NCBI GenBank assembly: GCA_902496375.1
Contig: CABVAS010000029.1
Span: 1 to 12,068 of the forward strand
Length of the DNA stretch: 12,068 nt
Source: an uncultured Collinsella sp.
GTDB taxonomy: Bacteria; Actinomycetota; Coriobacteriia; Coriobacteriales; Coriobacteriaceae
Direction: 5' to 3'
Shown here: one piece after another, positions 1 to 6,286 of the stretch
Layout: every line of letters starts with the position of its first letter
How positions within the stretch are numbered: the stretch's first letter is position 1
The notes under the pieces: generated by a model
What the model was told of the DNA's origin: nothing
The model's input: the letters and a program-made list of their open reading frames with translations, nothing else
Databases searched by the model: none
Translations under genes and position numbers: made by a program

Positions 1-108
1 TTCGTCGCGAGTTCCGCACGAGCCGGAAAGCACTTAATGTGCTTTCCGAGCGAGCCAGGACTGCCCGAGCAGCGAACTAAACGGCCAGACCCGCCCAGGA
101 GGACCCAC
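1..108. other. thrB leader with a 10-bp hairpin
   Basis: The leader holds a perfect hairpin at 24-48: stem CGGAAAGCAC, loop TTAAT, stem GTGCTTTCCG. No T-run follows on either strand, so it is not a textbook intrinsic terminator. It could end an upstream transcript or act as a leader structure. One frame closes with TAA at 35-37 and another with TAA at 78-80; either could be the tail of an upstream gene cut by the window edge, but the few residues are not recognisable. Confidence 0.35.
97..102 (+). promoter_or_regulatory. Shine-Dalgarno site of thrB
   Basis: A perfect AGGAGG lies six bases before ATG 109. It settles the start of thrB against the longer open frame that begins at 37. Confidence 0.85.
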
Positions 109-990
109 ATGATCAAAATCACCGTCCCAGCAACCAGCGCCAACCTAGGCATCGGCTACGACACCCTCGGCATGGCCGTAAGCCTCTACTCGCACTTTAC
201 CTTTGAGCGCGCCGACAAGCTCACCATCACCGGATGCCCCGAGGAATTCCAAAACGAGAACAACCTGGTCTACGTGAGCTTTGTCGATGCACTGGCCGCA
301 TGGGGCGAGCCGGCCTTCCCCGTCGCCATCGACATTCAGACCGATGTGCCCGTCGCCCGCGGCCTGGGTTCCAGCTCCACCTGCGTCGTCGCTGGCATTA
401 TGGCTGCCGCCGCGCTGACAGGCCACACCGTCGACCGCGCCGAGCTCGTCCGCATCGCCACCGAGGTCGAGGGCCATCCCGATAACGTCGCCCCCGCTAT
501 CCTGGGCGGCGCCGTCTGCTCCTTTACGCCGACCGATTCGCTCCCCCAGTGTCTGCGCTACGAGGTAAGCGACAAGCTTCGTTTTATTACTGTGATTCCA
601 CCCTACGAGGTGCATACGAGCGAGGCGCGCAAGGTTGTGCCGCAGGAGATTCCACTCTCCACCGCCGTGTGGCAGATGGGCCGCATCGCCGGCATGACGC
701 GCGGTCTGGAGACCGGCGACCTTGACCTGATTGCCGCCGCCAACGACGACCGCATCCAGGAGCCCTATCGCCGCCGCCTCATCCCCGACTACAACGCCGT
801 GCGCGACACCTGCCTTAACGGCGGTGCCAAGACCATCTGGATCAGCGGTTCGGGCTCGACCCTCATGGCTGTGACCGACGATACCATCGTGGCAAAGTTC
901 CTGCAGGTCAAGCTGCGTGAGCAGTTCCCCAAGTGCGACACGCACATTCTGACGTGCGACACGGAAGGCGCTCAAATCGAGTACCTGTAG
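109..990 (+). CDS. thrB: Homoserine kinase (GHMP kinase family)
   Basis: This cytoplasmic enzyme phosphorylates homoserine with ATP to O-phosphohomoserine, the substrate of threonine synthase. The 293-residue protein is close to the usual family length. It shows the GHMP motifs in order: N-terminal VPATSANLG (residues 6-14), the ATP-binding loop PVARGLGSSS (81-90), EGHPDNVAPAILGG (121-134) and the C-terminal glycine-rich ISGSGSTLMA (245-254). The frame is open upstream to position 1, but ATG at 109 is chosen because AGGAGG at 97-102 lies six bases before it and because MIKITVPATSANLG matches the usual family N-terminus. No other threonine gene is visible; one may lie upstream of the window. 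The gene is convergent with engB. Its TAG stop lies inside the left outer arm of a long inverted repeat that probably terminates transcription. Confidence 0.95.
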   Translation: MIKITVPATSANLGIGYDTLGMAVSLYSHFTFERADKLTITGCPEEFQNENNLVYVSFVDALAAWGEPAFPVAIDIQTDVPVARGLGSSSTCVVAGIMAAAALTGHTVDRAELVRIATEVEGHPDNVAPAILGGAVCSFTPTDSLPQCLRYEVSDKLRFITVIPPYEVHTSEARKVVPQEIPLSTAVWQMGRIAGMTRGLETGDLDLIAAANDDRIQEPYRRRLIPDYNAVRDTCLNGGAKTIWISGSGSTLMAVTDDTIVAKFLQVKLREQFPKCDTHILTCDTEGAQIEYL

Positions 991-1170
991 ACATCGCCGA
1001 TCGGTCTGTCCGGGCCACCCAGGGGCATCCCCTTAAAAACGTCCTCGCACTTGAGGCCCGCTTATCCTGCTCCTTCGGAGCTACGGATAAGCGGGCCTCG
1101 TGCTGCGGAATGTTTTTAAGGGGATGCCCCTGGGTGGCCCTATGGCAACGTGGCTAGCGATGTCTACAGG
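984..1170. repeat. Long nested inverted repeat between convergent genes, likely bidirectional terminator
   Basis: Three nested arm pairs are visible. The outer pair is 984-997 with 1157-1170 (14 bp, perfect, containing the thrB stop). The middle pair is 1012-1040 with 1112-1140 (29 bp, perfect). The inner pair is 1053-1067 with 1085-1099 (15 bp, perfect), extended by GCAC 1047-1050 with GTGC 1100-1103, and capped by a small CTCC-TTC-GGAG hairpin. T-runs (TTTTT) follow the inner stem on both strands a few to about 13 bases away, so it could terminate both thrB and engB-side transcripts. The perfect 29-bp arm is longer than a terminator needs. A REP/REPIN-like or small non-autonomous element is an alternative. 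Confidence 0.8.
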
Positions 1171-1220
1171 GACCCACGCTTTGAAGGGGCGCCAGGCTGA
1201 TAGTTTGGCTTTTTATTGGT

Positions 1221-1247
1221 AGGGGCTCTTGCTAGGCTGGAGCCCTT
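1221..1247 (-). terminator. Possible hairpin terminator just after engB
   Basis: GGGCTC at 1223-1228 pairs with GAGCCC at 1240-1245, and flanking pairs extend the stem to about eight. It lies directly after the engB stop. There is no clean T-run on the minus strand right after the stem, so termination here may be weak or Rho-assisted. Confidence 0.35.
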
Positions 1248-1248
1248 A

Positions 1249-1839
1249 CTAGAGGCAGGCCTCGGCGATGCGGCGCTTGAGTTCGTCGATGCCGGTGCCG
1301 GTTTGGGAGCTTGTAATGATTACATTCTCGGCCGGGACGTTGAGCTGCTTTTTGATGGCTGCTGCTTGGCGGGCCTGCTGGGTGCGGCTGAGCTTGTCGG
1401 CTTTGGTGAGGCAAACGATAAAGTTGAACTCGTTGCCCTGTAGGTAGTCGATCATGTCGTGGTCGAGCTTGCTGGGGTCGTGACGAATGTCCACCAGCGA
1501 GACCACCAAGTTAAAGCTGCGCTCGGAGTCGAAAAAGTCGCCGATAAGCTCGGCCCAGCGGTCGCGCTCGGCCTTGGAGCGACGGGCGAAACCGTAACCC
1601 GGCAGGTCCACGAAATGCACGTCATCGGCCTCAAAGAAGTTGATGTTGCTCGTCTTGCCCGGCGTACTGGAAACCTTGACTAGGTTCTTGCGGCCAAATA
1701 GCTTGTTCATAATCGACGACTTGCCCACGTTGGAGCGGCCGACAAAGCTCACCTCGGGGCAGGTGGACTCGGGAATCTGCGAAACCTTGCCATAGCTGGC
1801 GACGAACTTGGCAAGCTGGTAGTTAATGGAATCGGCCAT
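1249..1839 (-). CDS. engB: Ribosome biogenesis GTP-binding protein EngB/YsxC
   Basis: This is a small TRAFAC GTPase of the EngB (YsxC/YihA) family, needed in many bacteria for assembly of the large ribosomal subunit. The 196 residues match the usual length. All the nucleotide motifs are present: G1 GRSNVGKSS (34-42), a G2-region TPGKTS (59-64) typical of EngB, G3 DLPGYG (78-83), G4 TKAD (145-148) and a G5-like SSQTGTG (177-183). ATG at 1839 is preceded by AAGGAG at 1845-1850 with five bases of spacing. It follows mtnN by 38 bases on the same strand, so the two are probably co-transcribed. The 3' end faces thrB. Confidence 0.95.
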   Translation of the reverse strand: MADSINYQLAKFVASYGKVSQIPESTCPEVSFVGRSNVGKSSIMNKLFGRKNLVKVSSTPGKTSNINFFEADDVHFVDLPGYGFARRSKAERDRWAELIGDFFDSERSFNLVVSLVDIRHDPSKLDHDMIDYLQGNEFNFIVCLTKADKLSRTQQARQAAAIKKQLNVPAENVIITSSQTGTGIDELKRRIAEACL

Positions 1840-1877
1840 GGACGCTCCTTGGTCGTAGGTTCTTACAAATAGACGCG

Positions 1878-2618
1878 CTATTGCGCAGCGGCAATGCGGC
1901 GGACGATATCGAGCGTGATGTCACTTGCGACACGCGCGTACTCGAACAGATCGAACTCGCGCTCGCAAATTGCATCGTACGCCTCGTCACAATTATCGCT
2001 GATAGCGCGCAACACCAGGCAATCGACACCATTTTTGGTTGCGACATGGGCAATTGCCGCGCCCTCCATGCCGACACAATCGGCATGCGTCGCCTCGATA
2101 GCGTCATTGCGCATGGTGGCGCCCGTCACAAAGCGGTTACCCGTGGCAATCGTGCCGACCAGGAACTGCTTGGTGCCCTCGTTCGAAGCGACTGCATTTT
2201 TCGAAGCGTCAACAAACCCACGCTCAGCAAGCACGTCGGCGGCAATATCGACCAGCGCGGGCGTCGAGCCAAACTCCTCGAGCCCCGGTGCGGACTCGGC
2301 GATAAGCGCGGTATCGGTATCCAGATAGCGTAGGCGTTTGCCAATGACCACGTCGTCGATATGGAGCTTGGGGTTCAAACCGCCCGCAATGCCCGAAAAC
2401 ACAACAGCCTGCGGAGCATACTTGCTAATGAGGTGCTGTGTTGCAGCGGCGGCGTTCACCGTGCCCATGCCCGCCGTTGTGGCGACAACTGTCAGGCCGT
2501 CGAGCTCACCGCTCACAACGGTCAAGCCTGCCTCCCGTGCCTCGCAAACGTCGCTCAGCTCTTCCTTAATCTGCATGATCTCTTTTTCGAGCGCACCGAT
2601 AATCGCGATGGTAGCCAT
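1878..2618 (-). CDS. mtnN: 5'-methylthioadenosine/S-adenosylhomocysteine nucleosidase
   Basis: This enzyme hydrolyses the glycosidic bond of MTA and SAH. It releases adenine, clears by-products of SAM chemistry and feeds methionine salvage and the autoinducer-2 branch. The 246-residue protein fits the PNP/UDP phosphorylase family and shows IIGALEKE (6-13, with E13 matching the first catalytic glutamate), FSGIAGGLNP (74-83), GMEGAA (183-188, with E185 as the ribose-binding glutamate) and RAISDNCDE (204-212, with D208 as the general acid). ATG 2618 is preferred over an in-frame TTG four codons upstream, because the protein then starts directly at the first beta strand. The ribosome site is weak (GGGGA upstream). 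It precedes engB by 38 bases in a probable two-gene operon. The functional link to engB is not obvious. Confidence 0.93.
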   Translation of the reverse strand: MATIAIIGALEKEIMQIKEELSDVCEAREAGLTVVSGELDGLTVVATTAGMGTVNAAAATQHLISKYAPQAVVFSGIAGGLNPKLHIDDVVIGKRLRYLDTDTALIAESAPGLEEFGSTPALVDIAADVLAERGFVDASKNAVASNEGTKQFLVGTIATGNRFVTGATMRNDAIEATHADCVGMEGAAIAHVATKNGVDCLVLRAISDNCDEAYDAICEREFDLFEYARVASDITLDIVRRIAAAQ

Positions 2619-2696
2619 ACCATTCCCCAAACCTATACGAAATTCTCAACCAAGGTATGGTACCAGCATTTTGTTTGACCTCGCCAAACGAACACG

Positions 2697-3815
2697 CTAA
2701 GCCAGTGCAGCTCGCGTATCAAACAGAGCCTTTGCAATCGCGGCCGTAACCTCGCTCGAACGGTCACTCCATGGCATCGATGTCATGACGCTCATGACAT
2801 AGGTACGGCCATCGATGTCGATGAGGCCTGCATCGCATGTCGAATAGTAACCATCCTCGCTAATCCAGCCTGCCTTGTTGCGCACCAAAACCTGCTCGTC
2901 CGCAATGCCATCGCGAATAAACGAGCGCGATGTTGATGCCAGAAGGCCCGACAACCACTGTGAAGTCTCGGTATCCATGCTCAGATACTCGCTCATCTCG
3001 CGCCATAACCTCGCAGAAGTGCGCGGGCAGTAGGTCGGAAAATCACTCATCGGATTCAGTGCCGTTTCGTCATCAACACCCAGATTGGCAATCCAATCCT
3101 CATAGCCATCATGGTCAAACGCCGCGCGTAACGCGATAAACGAATCGTTGTCTGAGTTGGCGACGGCATTCTCGATAAGGTCGCGCACCGTCTGCCAGCC
3201 CATGCTGCAACCACCATACGTGGCTAAAGGCCCATCGAGCGACACCCGCCCCGATTCGACCAACGTCTCGCAAATATAGAGCGCATACAGCGCTTTGTAG
3301 CTGCTCGCTCCATACACCTCGACATCGGCGTTATACGTCACGCCCCTACCGCTCGATAGGTCGTAGAACACTACACCCACGTCGCCCAGCTCCTGCGCCC
3401 GACACAGGGCATCCTGGAGCGAGGCAAGGCTCTCATCCTCCAAGGCAGGAGTCTTGTTATCCACCAACGAGAAGGTCCGAACGGTATCACCCGAAGGGAT
3501 ATCGTTGAAGTCCACCTTCGAAAGTCTCGTCTTGAGATCTGCCGTCGACAGAGCTTGATCTGCCGACGCTTTGGACTTTGAAACCTTCTCGTTTTGCAGC
3601 TGCACCGTTGACGCATCTGGGCGCACCGTTCGCTCCGAGGCGTAGGTTTTAACGGTAATTCCGAGGATAATAACCGCCGACGTTAGCATCCCAATGGCGG
3701 CAATCTTCCTCACGCGGATGCGAGCGCCGGCAAGGCCACGCGAAGACGTGCCCTTCGTCTTATATCTGCTGCCATGCTGCGGCACATACTCGTCCCGCGA
3801 TGCGATGTTTCGCAC
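2697..3815 (-). CDS. Membrane-anchored serine hydrolase, class A beta-lactamase-like
   Basis: The 372-residue protein begins with a basic cytoplasmic stretch (1-37), a hydrophobic segment at about 38-58 that looks like an uncleaved anchor, and a polar Ser/Lys-rich linker to about 100. A beta-lactamase-fold domain follows. Its motifs appear in class A order: SSYK (171-174, SxxK nucleophile motif), SDN (221-223), ETALN (250-254, matching the ExxLN omega-loop pattern) and KAG (314-316, in place of KTG). This implies an extracytoplasmic serine acyl-enzyme hydrolase, either a peptidoglycan-related enzyme or a true beta-lactamase; the sequence alone does not decide. GTG 3815 is chosen for AGGAG at 3821-3825, five bases upstream. 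mtnN starts 78 bases after its stop on the same strand, so read-through is possible. The usual cleaved lipoprotein signal (lipobox) is absent. Confidence 0.8.
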   Translation of the reverse strand: MRNIASRDEYVPQHGSRYKTKGTSSRGLAGARIRVRKIAAIGMLTSAVIILGITVKTYASERTVRPDASTVQLQNEKVSKSKASADQALSTADLKTRLSKVDFNDIPSGDTVRTFSLVDNKTPALEDESLASLQDALCRAQELGDVGVVFYDLSSGRGVTYNADVEVYGASSYKALYALYICETLVESGRVSLDGPLATYGGCSMGWQTVRDLIENAVANSDNDSFIALRAAFDHDGYEDWIANLGVDDETALNPMSDFPTYCPRTSARLWREMSEYLSMDTETSQWLSGLLASTSRSFIRDGIADEQVLVRNKAGWISEDGYYSTCDAGLIDIDGRTYVMSVMTSMPWSDRSSEVTAAIAKALFDTRAALA

Positions 3816-3852
3816 GTGGTCTCCTGACTGCCACCGTTTATATACGAGCAGT

Positions 3853-3880
3853 ATGATACCGAGCAGGCATTTCTTTCCAA
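3853..3880 (-). promoter_or_regulatory. Putative promoter of the serine hydrolase gene
   Basis: On the minus strand TTGGAA (3875-3880) and TATCAT (3853-3858) are separated by 16 bases and lie about 40 bases before the GTG start. The match to the sigma-70 consensus is reasonable but not strong. An overlapping TATATAAA nearer the gene is an alternative -10. Confidence 0.4.
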
Positions 3881-4017
3881 AGATATTCAGCGGCGTTTAA
3901 GGTGTCTTTAAAGAAACCACAAGCGTATTTATCCAAATGGCACGATTCTGTTGCGCATCTCACCGCAACCCAGAGAGCAGTCTTTTAAGGACGGGGCTCT
4001 TTAGCAATCAACTAGGT

Positions 4018-4064
4018 GCCCAGGGGCACTCATTTAAGTCTGTCCCCAATGAGTGCCCTTGGGG
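4018..4064. repeat. REP-like hairpin
   Basis: A stem of about 16 pairs forms between 4019-4034 (CCCAGGGGCACTCATT) and 4048-4063, with one G-T wobble and a 13-base loop carrying AAGTCTGTCCCC. No T-run follows. The CCCAGGGGCA core also occurs in the arm of the 984-1170 repeat, at 1018-1027. From memory, GGGGACAGAC-type palindromes accompany REP-associated Y1 transposases in various bacteria. That link is inference, and no transposase is in this window. Confidence 0.55.
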
Positions 4065-4079
4065 AGCGAAAATGGCACG

Positions 4080-4147
4080 CTAGCCGATGGCGTTTTTGAG
4101 TTCCGCGCGGCGCTTTTTCAAGTCAGTACAGCTCGGGTATCATAAAG
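4080..4147 (-). pseudogene. Decayed duplicate of gene 3' ends (pflA tail, perhaps serine-hydrolase tail)
   Basis: Read on the minus strand, 4080-4121 repeats the last 14 codons of pflA with 33 of 42 bases identical. It encodes KKRRAELKNAIG and stop, against KKRRAELRSAIG and stop in pflA. The adjoining 4118-4147, in another frame, reads LYDTRAVLT and stop, resembling LFDTRAALA and stop at the end of the serine hydrolase (21 of 27 bases over the last nine codons). The same bases can also be aligned to the pflA stretch MPEL with a 14-base deletion, so the origin of that part is ambiguous. It lies 16 bases beyond the real pflA stop. No start or full domain is present. Confidence 0.55.
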
Positions 4148-4163
4148 GGGCAAAAATAGCTTG

Positions 4164-4982
4164 TTAGCCGATGGCCGACCTGAGCTCCGCACGGCGCTTT
4201 TTCATGCCGGTCATAACGGCATTGCGCAGCTCGGGCATGCGCGCGGTATCCATCTGGGGCACGCCCTCGAGCTTATAGGGAATGCCCAGTTGCTCGTACT
4301 TGACGACACCCATCGTGTGATACGGCAGCATTTCCAGGCCCACCACGTTGTGCCATGGAGCGATGAGGCGACCGAGCTTCTCGCACTCCTCCACCGTGTC
4401 GGTAATGCCCGGCACAACCACGTGGCGGATAACGACCTTGATCTTGCGACGGGCAAGCTCATCGCCAAACGCCAGGATACGTGCAGGATCGCAGCCGGTC
4501 AGCTTTTTATGCTCAGCCGGATCGGCATGTTTGATGTCGAGCAGCACCATGTCGGTCTCGTTGAGCACGGCATCAAACTTCTCGGGATGGCCGGGATCAA
4601 ACGCATACCCGCAGCTGTCAAGGCAGGTATGCACGCGGCCATCGGGGTTGTTGTGCATTGCACGGAACAGGTCGGCCAAAAACTCGGGCTGCAGGAGCGG
4701 CTCGCCGCCGGACACCGTAATTCCACCGCTGCGATAGAACTCGTGGTTACTCTGGAACTCATCCATCAGGTGTTCGACGGTCACCATGGTGCCGCCGTTG
4801 ACCGACCAGGTATCGGGATTGTGGCAATACGCGCAGCGCATGGGACAGCCCTGAACAAACACCACAAAGCGGATGCCGGGTCCGTCGACCGTTCCCATCG
4901 TCTCGATTGAATGCACGCGGCCAAGGGCAAACGCAGAGTCCTCGGGACGAGCGTCCACACCCTCAAGCGTCATTTCTGCCAT
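4164..4982 (-). CDS. pflA: Pyruvate formate-lyase activating enzyme (radical SAM)
   Basis: This radical SAM enzyme generates the glycyl radical on pyruvate formate-lyase, which cleaves pyruvate to acetyl-CoA and formate in anaerobic fermentation. The 272-residue protein carries the 4Fe-4S triad CxxxCxxC as CPMRCAYC (C46, C50, C53). It sits in the signature context TVDGPGIRF...HNPDTW that distinguishes PFL activases from other radical SAM proteins. A GGEP motif (SAM binding) follows, and the rest fits the partial TIM barrel. ATG 4982 is chosen; an in-frame TTG ten codons upstream is unlikely because AAGGAGAGG (4996-5004) lies between the two. Spacing from this site is long, and AAGG at 4991-4994 is closer. 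No pflB is adjacent, so its substrate enzyme must be encoded elsewhere. A TAGAAT at 5033-5038 could be its -10 box. Confidence 0.93.
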   Translation of the reverse strand: MAEMTLEGVDARPEDSAFALGRVHSIETMGTVDGPGIRFVVFVQGCPMRCAYCHNPDTWSVNGGTMVTVEHLMDEFQSNHEFYRSGGITVSGGEPLLQPEFLADLFRAMHNNPDGRVHTCLDSCGYAFDPGHPEKFDAVLNETDMVLLDIKHADPAEHKKLTGCDPARILAFGDELARRKIKVVIRHVVVPGITDTVEECEKLGRLIAPWHNVVGLEMLPYHTMGVVKYEQLGIPYKLEGVPQMDTARMPELRNAVMTGMKKRRAELRSAIG

Positions 4983-5156
4983 TCGCGCTACCTTGCCTCT
5001 CCTTGGATGCAACCAATTAAAATGCCAGAGCCATTCTAGCCCATGCGTTTGCGTTTAAACGTCTCAGACTAGAACGGCACGTTTTAATCTATCCCCCATC
5101 ACCATGGCTGGGGTCTACGTCGAGATGTCAGGCTGAAGAACGCTCGCCTGCGGCCT

Positions 5157-6011
5157 TTACGCCTTAAGCGTGAGCACCGCACCGAAGGCGGTCGGGCCGC
5201 AATGGCTCGAGATCACGCCGCCGACCTGAGTCCAGGTAACGTCCTTAAAGCCCAGGTCATGCGCATAGACTTCCATGTCATCGCGCAGCTCCTGGGAAAG
5301 GCCCACCGAATACGCCAGGCCAATGTGCGAGTAGTCAATCTCGCCCTTCGCAACCATGTGGTCAATGAAGGCGCGGGCGCACTTGAGCATAGAACCGCGG
5401 AACTTCTTGGTCGCCACGAACTTACCGCCCGTCACCTCAATGCAGGGCTTAATCTTGAGCAGATGGGCGCCCAGGAACGCGACGTTGGACAAGCGACCGC
5501 CCGCCTTAAGGAAGGCAAGGTCCGTAGGAACAAAGCCCAGCAGCACGCGGTCCATGACGGAGTTCGCGAAGGCGAAGATCTCGTCGACGGTGGCATTGGG
5601 GTGAGTCTCGATGTATTTGGCGGTCTCGACGACAACGAGCGACTGCCCCACCGAGACAAAGCGCGTGTCCATGGAGTAGACGTAGTCGCGACCCTTGGCG
5701 GCGATCTTCGATGATTGATGCGAGCAGGTCGTGGCCTCGGAGTACGCAAGATGCAGAATGGTCGCATCGGGCTGCTCGGCATGGATACGGTCATATACGT
5801 GCGCAAAATCTGCCGGCGCACAGCCGCTGGTCTTGGGCATCACACCAAACTCGTTGCAGCGCGAGTAAATCTCAAGCGGATCGATCGAGCCGTCCTCGAC
5901 GGTCTCGTCACCAATCGTGACATGCATGGGCACGCGCACGATGCCGTAGCGCTCGCAGAGCTCCGGCGTCACATCCGAACCAGATTCAACCACGATTACG
6001 TATTTGCCCAT
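5157..6011 (-). CDS. DegV family fatty-acid-binding protein
   Basis: DegV/FakB-type proteins bind a fatty acid in the cleft between two domains. Some present it to the FakA kinase for phosphorylation and entry into phospholipids. The 284-residue protein shows the family landmarks: VESGSDVTPE (8-17), KTSGCAPADF (60-69, cf. the usual TSQPS), SMDTRFVSVGQ (113-123), LAFLKAGGRLS (165-175), KIKPCIEVTGGKF (186-198) and the C-terminal HCGPTAFG (270-277). The loop that usually reads SGTYQSA is altered to SEATTCSHQSS. ATG 6011 starts at the family's usual first strand (MGKYVIVVESGSD). No strong Shine-Dalgarno precedes it, and an ATG at 6032 is a possible alternative. No fakA-like partner is in the window. 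The lipid specificity cannot be read from the sequence. Confidence 0.9.
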   Translation of the reverse strand: MGKYVIVVESGSDVTPELCERYGIVRVPMHVTIGDETVEDGSIDPLEIYSRCNEFGVMPKTSGCAPADFAHVYDRIHAEQPDATILHLAYSEATTCSHQSSKIAAKGRDYVYSMDTRFVSVGQSLVVVETAKYIETHPNATVDEIFAFANSVMDRVLLGFVPTDLAFLKAGGRLSNVAFLGAHLLKIKPCIEVTGGKFVATKKFRGSMLKCARAFIDHMVAKGEIDYSHIGLAYSVGLSQELRDDMEVYAHDLGFKDVTWTQVGGVISSHCGPTAFGAVLTLKA

Positions 6012-6286
6012 TCTTATCACGACCCATCTCAACATTGGCTTTTCAATACATGGCACGCGCCGCCGCACTGTTGCACAACAGCGTCCAAGCGCCAAAGAGA
6101 CGCCGCCCCTTGCACACAACAAAGGACAGCGTCTCCCTGGAAAACTCCGTGCATCCTGAGATTCTACACGGTTTATTAAGGAGTGTTACTTATTCCGCAA
6201 ACGGTCGCTATACGCGATAAACGGTAGCTGGCCGCGGTAACTGCGACACATTCCGCCCAGCAAGTCCAATCGTACTCCATGCACGG
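6012..6286. other. 275-base gap between the GH32 operon and degV
   Basis: No gene is supported here. The gap holds a perfect small palindrome CTGTTGCACAACAG (6068-6081), a larger stem-loop at 6097-6135, and two AAACGGT direct repeats exactly 20 bases apart (6199-6205 and 6219-6225). The degV promoter must lie here; TAGAAT or TAATAA near 6160-6180 on the minus strand could be the -10, without a convincing -35. Confidence 0.5.
6097..6135 (-). terminator. Stem-loop upstream of degV, possible terminator of the sugar operon
   Basis: GAGACGC (6097-6103) pairs with GCGTCTC (6129-6135), with a second inner pairing CCTT (6108-6111) with AAGG (6122-6125). On the minus strand the stem is followed by only a short TTT, so it could be a weak terminator or a degV leader structure. 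Confidence 0.4.

Larger units (their letters stand above)
3816..4163. other. 348-base intergenic gap between pflA and the serine hydrolase
   Basis: The gap contains, from left to right, the putative promoter of the serine hydrolase, an imperfect hairpin near 3972-4000 (AGAGC with GCTCT, interrupted), a REP-like hairpin at 4018-4064, and a decayed duplicate of gene tails at 4080-4147. No coding sequence is supported in the rest. Confidence 0.7.

Noticed and set aside
37..108. N-terminal extension of thrB from ATG 37
   Set aside because: The added residues (Pro/Arg-rich) do not fit the family N-terminus, and the perfect AGGAGG at 97-102 serves ATG 109.
145..975. 276-codon open frame antisense to thrB
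   Set aside because: Gly/Ala/Val-rich translation without motifs, fully inside thrB. It is a shadow of the strong third-position GC bias.
2697..3815. Calling the serine hydrolase an antibiotic-resistance gene
   Set aside because: The motifs fit but KTG is KAG, the N-terminus is an anchor and many chromosomal relatives are not resistance enzymes. Function is not readable from sequence alone.
4161..4910. 249-codon plus-strand open frame over pflA
   Set aside because: The minus strand has the radical SAM cysteine triad and full-length family match, and the plus translation resembles nothing.
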